This document shows, in pieces, positions 5,180-6,649 of a stretch of 6,649 bases of DNA. This DNA comes from Chryseobacterium sp. (GTDB lineage: Bacteria; Bacteroidota; Bacteroidia; Flavobacteriales; Weeksellaceae). The notes under the pieces are model-generated. The model had not been told where the DNA came from and ran no database searches. It saw only the letters and a list, made by a program, of their open reading frames with translations. Made by a program: the position numbers and the translations under genes. Numbering within the stretch: position 1 is the stretch's first letter; each line of letters opens with the position of its first letter. The DNA is taken from NCBI GenBank assembly GCA_003852805.1, contig RDDY01000062.1, forward strand, positions 1 to 6,649, given 5' to 3'.

Positions 5180-6649
5180 ATGAGCAACAAACAATATACG
5201 GCCAGCAGCATTCAATCGCTGGAAGGGATGGAACACGTGCGCCTTCGCCCGTCGATGTACATCGGTGACGTGGGCGCGCGCGGTCTGCACCACTTGGTGT
5301 ACGAGGTGGTGGACAACTCGATAGACGAGGCGTTGGCAGGTTACTGCGACGCCATCACCGTAACCATTCACCAAGACAATTCCATCACCGTGACCGATAA
5401 CGGACGCGGTATTCCGGTAGACTGGCATGAGAAGGAACAGAAATCTGCACTTGAGGTTGTAATGACCAAGATTGGTGCGGGCGGTAAGTTCGACAAAGAC
5501 TCGTACAAAGTTTCGGGCGGCTTGCACGGCGTGGGCGTTTCGTGTGTCAATGCACTCTCCAACGACATGATTACCACCGTCTACCGTGACGGCAATGTTT
5601 ACCGCCAGCATTTCCAAAGAGGGAAAGCGGTAACCGGAGTAGAAGAAATCGGCAACAGCGACAAACGCGGAACCAAGCAGTATTTCAAGCCCGATGATTC
5701 CATTTTCAACGAGCTTGAATACAACTACGATACCTTGGCCACGCGTCTTCGTGAACTGGCTTACCTGAACAAAGGTATCAGCATCACGTTGACCGATGAG
5801 CGTCAGAAAGACGAAAACGGCAACCCGAAGGAGGAAGTATTTTACTCGGAAGGCGGTCTGAAAGAATTTGTGGAATACATCGACGGTAACCGTGAATCCA
5901 TCATGCAGCACGTCATCTTTATGGAAGGCGAGCGTGACAATATTCCCGTGGAGGTGGCCATGCGCTACAACACTTCGTTCAACGAGAACATCCACTCATA
6001 TGTGAACAACATCAACACGCACGAAGGCGGTACACATTTGGCCGGATTCAGACGAGCGCTTACGCGTACGCTGAAAAAATTTGCCGATGATTTGGGACTT
6101 CCGCAAAAAGAAAAAGTGGAAGTGACCGGCGACGATTTCCGCGAAGGCTTGACTGCCGTAATCTCCGTGAAAGTGATGGAGCCACAGTTTGAAGGCCAGA
6201 CCAAAACCAAACTGGGGAACAGCGAGGTGAGCGGCGCGGTAGACAAAATAGTGGGAGAGATGCTGTCCAACTTTTTGGAAGAACATCCGAATGAAGCCAA
6301 GCTGATTGTTCAAAAAGTGGTGTTGGCGGCGAAGGCGCGTCAGGCAGCCAAGAAAGCGCGCGAAATGGTGCAACGCAAGTCGCCGATGGGTGGCAGCGGT
6401 CTGCCGGGCAAACTTTCTGACTGTACTTCAAAAGATCCATCGATCAGCGAGATATTCTTGGTGGAAGGAGACTCAGCGGGCGGTACCGCTAAACAAGGTC
6501 GCGACCGTCATTTCCAAGCTATTTTGCCGCTGCGGGGCAAAATCTTGAACGTGGAAAAATCGATGTTGCACAAGGTTTATGAAAACGACGAGATCAAGAA
6601 TATCTACACGGCGCTTGGCGTAAGCGTTGGGACCGAGGAAGACAGCAAG
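5180..6649 (+). CDS. gyrB: DNA gyrase subunit B (5' part, cut by window edge)
   Basis: GyrB is the ATPase subunit of the A2B2 type IIA topoisomerase that introduces negative supercoils. From the ATG at 5180, 490 codons are open to the window end. The N-terminal GHKL ATPase domain (about 1-225) carries E42 (catalytic base) and N46 in YEVVDNSIDEA, D73 in TDNGRGIP, and SGGLHGVG at 112-119, at the same residue numbers as E. coli GyrB. R136 and T165, which line the coumarin-binding pocket in E. coli, are both kept. The transducer domain follows, with the ATP-contacting QTK at 340-342. The TOPRIM domain begins with EGDSAGG, catalytic E429, and continues through LPLRGKILNVEK. The metal-binding DxD pair and the C-terminal part lie beyond 6649; Bacteroidota GyrB is about 640-650 residues, so roughly a quarter is missing. 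The motif set EGDSAGG/QTK and the E. coli-like numbering fit GyrB, but ParE is related and absence of the C-terminus leaves a small doubt. The start is preceded by an A-rich stretch and no Shine-Dalgarno sequence. Confidence 0.95.
   Translation, partial: MSNKQYTASSIQSLEGMEHVRLRPSMYIGDVGARGLHHLVYEVVDNSIDEALAGYCDAITVTIHQDNSITVTDNGRGIPVDWHEKEQKSALEVVMTKIGAGGKFDKDSYKVSGGLHGVGVSCVNALSNDMITTVYRDGNVYRQHFQRGKAVTGVEEIGNSDKRGTKQYFKPDDSIFNELEYNYDTLATRLRELAYLNKGISITLTDERQKDENGNPKEEVFYSEGGLKEFVEYIDGNRESIMQHVIFMEGERDNIPVEVAMRYNTSFNENIHSYVNNINTHEGGTHLAGFRRALTRTLKKFADDLGLPQKEKVEVTGDDFREGLTAVISVKVMEPQFEGQTKTKLGNSEVSGAVDKIVGEMLSNFLEEHPNEAKLIVQKVVLAAKARQAAKKAREMVQRKSPMGGSGLPGKLSDCTSKDPSISEIFLVEGDSAGGTAKQGRDRHFQAILPLRGKILNVEKSMLHKVYENDEIKNIYTALGVSVGTEEDSK

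Noticed and set aside
5165..5995. A 276-codon open frame on the minus strand opposite gyrB
   Set aside because: It lies entirely antisense to a well-conserved gyrB region, its translation shows no family motif, and it is rich in V, F and H as expected from the reverse reading of a coding frame.
6306..6548. An 80-codon plus-strand open frame inside gyrB
   Set aside because: It is an out-of-frame shadow of the gyrB transducer/TOPRIM region, arginine- and tryptophan-rich without a family motif.

Overview
The window looks like chromosomal DNA from a Bacteroidota bacterium, most likely a flavobacterium (order Flavobacteriales). Three observations support this: a secreted protease ending in a type IX secretion (T9SS) sorting domain; promoters of the Bacteroidota form TTG-N19/20-TAnnTTTG with no Shine-Dalgarno sequences; and LysRS and GyrB proteins of Bacteroidota character. 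The coding regions are near 48-50% G+C by eye, which is high for flavobacteria, so I do not name a genus.

Layout: (1) 1-554, minus strand: the first 184 codons of lipB (octanoyltransferase), cut by the left window edge. (2) 555-728: a divergent intergenic region with a -7 element facing lipB and a complete promoter facing right. (3) 729-3320, plus strand: an intact secreted M36 (fungalysin-type) metalloprotease of 863 residues with signal peptide, FTP/PepSY-like propeptide, a PA domain inserted in the catalytic region, an HEYGH zinc site and a C-terminal T9SS tag. (4) 3321-3448: a strong hairpin terminator followed by the lysS promoter. (5) 3449-5146: lysS, class II lysyl-tRNA synthetase with a C-terminal extension. 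(6) 5147-5179: a short spacer containing a UACG-tetraloop hairpin. (7) 5180-6649: the first 490 codons of gyrB, running off the right edge.

There are three transcription units: lipB leftwards, the protease as a single-gene unit, and lysS-gyrB as a probable two-gene operon. lipB, lysS and gyrB are housekeeping genes (lipoate metabolism, translation, DNA supercoiling). The protease is an accessory exported enzyme with its own promoter and terminator. I see no tRNA or rRNA gene, CRISPR array, insertion sequence or phage signature, and no convincing undescribed system. The points most worth a second look are the probable leaderless lipB transcript, the tetraloop hairpin before gyrB, the non-consensus residue in the LipB motif, and whether the protease gene is an insertion between lipB and lysS.
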